Origin: an uncultured Rhodobacter sp.
GTDB lineage: Bacteria > Pseudomonadota > Alphaproteobacteria > Rhodobacterales > Rhodobacteraceae
Direction of reading: 5' to 3'
Length of the DNA: 6,508 nucleotides
Assembly (NCBI GenBank): GCA_937901435.1
Contig: CALGTJ010000742.1
Coordinates: forward strand, 1-6,508
This document shows, one piece after another, positions 5,073 through 6,508 of the stretch (position 1 is its first letter; the number at the start of each line of letters is the position of its first letter). The translations under genes and the position numbers were made by a program. The notes beneath the pieces were generated by a model, which was not told the origin of the DNA, searched no databases, and was given only the letters and a program-made list of their open reading frames with translations.

Positions 5073-6508
5073 CTAGTTTTCCATCAGGCCGTTGGTGATG
5101 AAAACCGCCCTTAGCGCGTCCAATTTGGGCTTTGGCACAATCAGTTCCGCGGCAAAGTAACGCTTTAGCGTAAAGTCGTTTTGCAGCATGCGAAGCCGCG
5201 CCAAGGTCGCGACGGCCTGATCCACGTCCCCTGATGCGGCATGGGCCGCCGCCAGAAAAACCATTGTGGTCGGCAGGTCTTGTGGCGCTTGTTTCAGGCT
5301 GGTCTTTGCGCGCTCTGCCTCACCCTGAAAGAAATAGGCCACACCGGGTCCCAGAAAATACCAAGGCGGGGCTTGCGGGCTCAGGCCCAGCGCCTGCGCG
5401 CCCCAATCCGCCGCCTCTGCGTAGGCCTCTGTGGTCAAGGCCCCTTGCAGGGACGCAATCGCAAGCGCATCTGCATCGCCCTGCAGTTTTGTGACGGCCT
5501 CGTTGAGACGGCGCAGCGTTTCGCTCCGGTTGCCCCTGAGCGCGGCGGTCCAACTGCCCGCAAGCAGGCTGCGCCCGGACCCGGCCCCGATGTGATAGGC
5601 CTGACGCCCGCTGTTGGCGCGCGCGTCTTTCAACCCCTGAATATCCTCCGCCACAGCCAGCGGCAGCATCGCCCCAAGAACAAAAGACAGCCCGGCCCAA
5701 GCCTCTGCGTTCTGGGCGTCAATTTCCAAGGCTTTGCGAAAATGCCGCTCTGCCCCGGCAAAGGCCTGCGCGTGGTATTCCCGGAACAACCCGGCCCCCA
5801 GACGGACATGCTCGGCCGCCGTCAGATCCACGCCGGGGTTTTCGGACGACACCGCCGCCCCCAAACCTGTCAGCTGTCCCGACCACGGATTTGCAAGCTC
5901 GGCCGCCAACGCCTTTACGACCTCGTCCTGTAAAGACAAAAGATCGCCCTGATCGTTTTCCCATCGCCGCACCCAGACGATCTGGCTTGTGGCCGTGTCG
6001 ATCAGATGCGCCGAGACTCGCAGGCCCTCCCCCGCCGACTGGATCGTCCCCCCCACCACATATCCGGCCCCCTTCGCCGCGTAGGCGCGCAGGGGTGTTT
6101 CATCCAGCGCAGAGTCGGTGCTCAGGATCGAGGGCGCCAGCACAGAGACGGTGTCCAACGCGCTGAGAGAGACGACGATGTCGTTGCGCAAAGCCTCTGC
6201 AAAGGCCCGCAGATCCGGATCGTCGCCGATGGTGTCAAAGGTCAGGGCCGCCACGGCGGGTTTGGCAAGCGCACGTGTCGCGGCCCCGGCATCGGGTGCC
6301 ACAATCGTTTGCGGGCGCGTTACGTAAACAAGGGCGCCAAGCGCCAAGACCGCCATCACGCCGACAGCCCCAAGGCCAATCCAGATCGGCCTTACCCGGT
6401 GCGTGACAGAGGGCGCGGCCCCCTGCTCGCCCTCGGCGCGGGCGGGTATGGTCAATGTATAGCCAATGCCCGGATTTGTTTGCAGCACGGCGTGGCCCTT
6501 GTCACCCA
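5073..6508 (-). CDS. C-terminal part of a winged-helix/membrane/TolB-like/TPR protein, cut by the window edge
   Basis: The reading frame is open to the window edge, so the true start lies outside. A GTG at 6488 could be taken as a start (471 residues), but the residues before and after it, GDKGHAVLQTNPGIGYTLTI, look like the last beta-hairpin of an OmpR/PhoB or CadC-type winged helix (compare the usual IQTVRGVGYRL). Numbered from that GTG, residues 35-57 are one membrane helix. Residues 76-175 are a TolB-N/FlgO-like domain (PAVAALTF, YVVGGTIQ, VSAHLIDTATSQIVWVRRWE), followed by the linker LLSLQDEVVKALAAELA. TPR-like helices run from about 225 to 434 (FAGAERHFRKALEIDAQNAE is the clearest). Such proteins are often labelled adenylate cyclase, although no cyclase domain is seen here. 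The inferred role is a membrane-anchored transcription regulator with a periplasmic sensing part. The gene precedes the lactonase on the same strand, 145 bases away. Confidence 0.85.
   Translation of the reverse strand, partial: GDKGHAVLQTNPGIGYTLTIPARAEGEQGAAPSVTHRVRPIWIGLGAVGVMAVLALGALVYVTRPQTIVAPDAGAATRALAKPAVAALTFDTIGDDPDLRAFAEALRNDIVVSLSALDTVSVLAPSILSTDSALDETPLRAYAAKGAGYVVGGTIQSAGEGLRVSAHLIDTATSQIVWVRRWENDQGDLLSLQDEVVKALAAELANPWSGQLTGLGAAVSSENPGVDLTAAEHVRLGAGLFREYHAQAFAGAERHFRKALEIDAQNAEAWAGLSFVLGAMLPLAVAEDIQGLKDARANSGRQAYHIGAGSGRSLLAGSWTAALRGNRSETLRRLNEAVTKLQGDADALAIASLQGALTTEAYAEAADWGAQALGLSPQAPPWYFLGPGVAYFFQGEAERAKTSLKQAPQDLPTTMVFLAAAHAASGDVDQAVATLARLRMLQNDFTLKRYFAAELIVPKPKLDALRAVFITNGLMEN

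Noticed and set aside
5241..5933. Plus-strand open frame of 230 residues opposite the regulator-like gene
   Set aside because: Composition is Arg, Pro and Gly rich with no domain; it is a shadow of the TPR-region gene.
1..6508. Mobile element, CRISPR, toxin-antitoxin or defence system
   Set aside because: No transposase or integrase, no repeat-spacer pattern, no target-site duplications and no defence-type domains are visible; all six genes are metabolic, transport or regulator-like.

Overview
The window looks like a piece of a chromosome from an alphaproteobacterium, most likely of the Rhodobacterales (Roseobacter-like) group. This rests on the GC-rich sequence with strong third-position G/C, the style of the proteins, and the mix of small-molecule catabolism and transport genes. 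No marker gene fixes the lineage, so it is an inference. I see no mobile element, CRISPR array, tRNA or rRNA, and no convincing previously undescribed system. Six protein genes fill almost all of the window.

Left part (plus strand). A fumarylacetoacetate-hydrolase (FAH) family enzyme (60-746), closest in character to fumarylpyruvate hydrolases of gentisate-type aromatic degradation, is followed by a strong hairpin that is probably a terminator. After it comes a ten-helix EamA/DMT-type exporter (908-1825) that probably starts at a TTG codon preceded by a good ribosome binding site.

Right part (minus strand, read right to left). The C-terminal part of a membrane-bound regulator-like protein enters at the right edge (end of a winged-helix domain, one membrane helix, TolB/FlgO-like domain, TPR-like repeats). 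Next come an SMP-30/gluconolactonase family lactonase (4028-4927), a stand-alone class I glutamine amidotransferase (3317-4012) only 15 bases behind it, and, after a 100-base gap, an amidase-signature amidase (1822-3216). The amidase converges on the transporter, and their stop codons share a TTAA.

The lactonase and the amidotransferase almost certainly share a transcript. The amidase may be read from the same message or from its own leader, which holds a 10-base palindrome and a hairpin that could mask its ribosome binding site. A reasonable but unproven reading is a catabolic neighbourhood of hydrolases (C-C, lactone, amide) with an exporter and a possible membrane-bound regulator. The substrates cannot be read from the sequence. 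The longest gap between genes is 161 bases.
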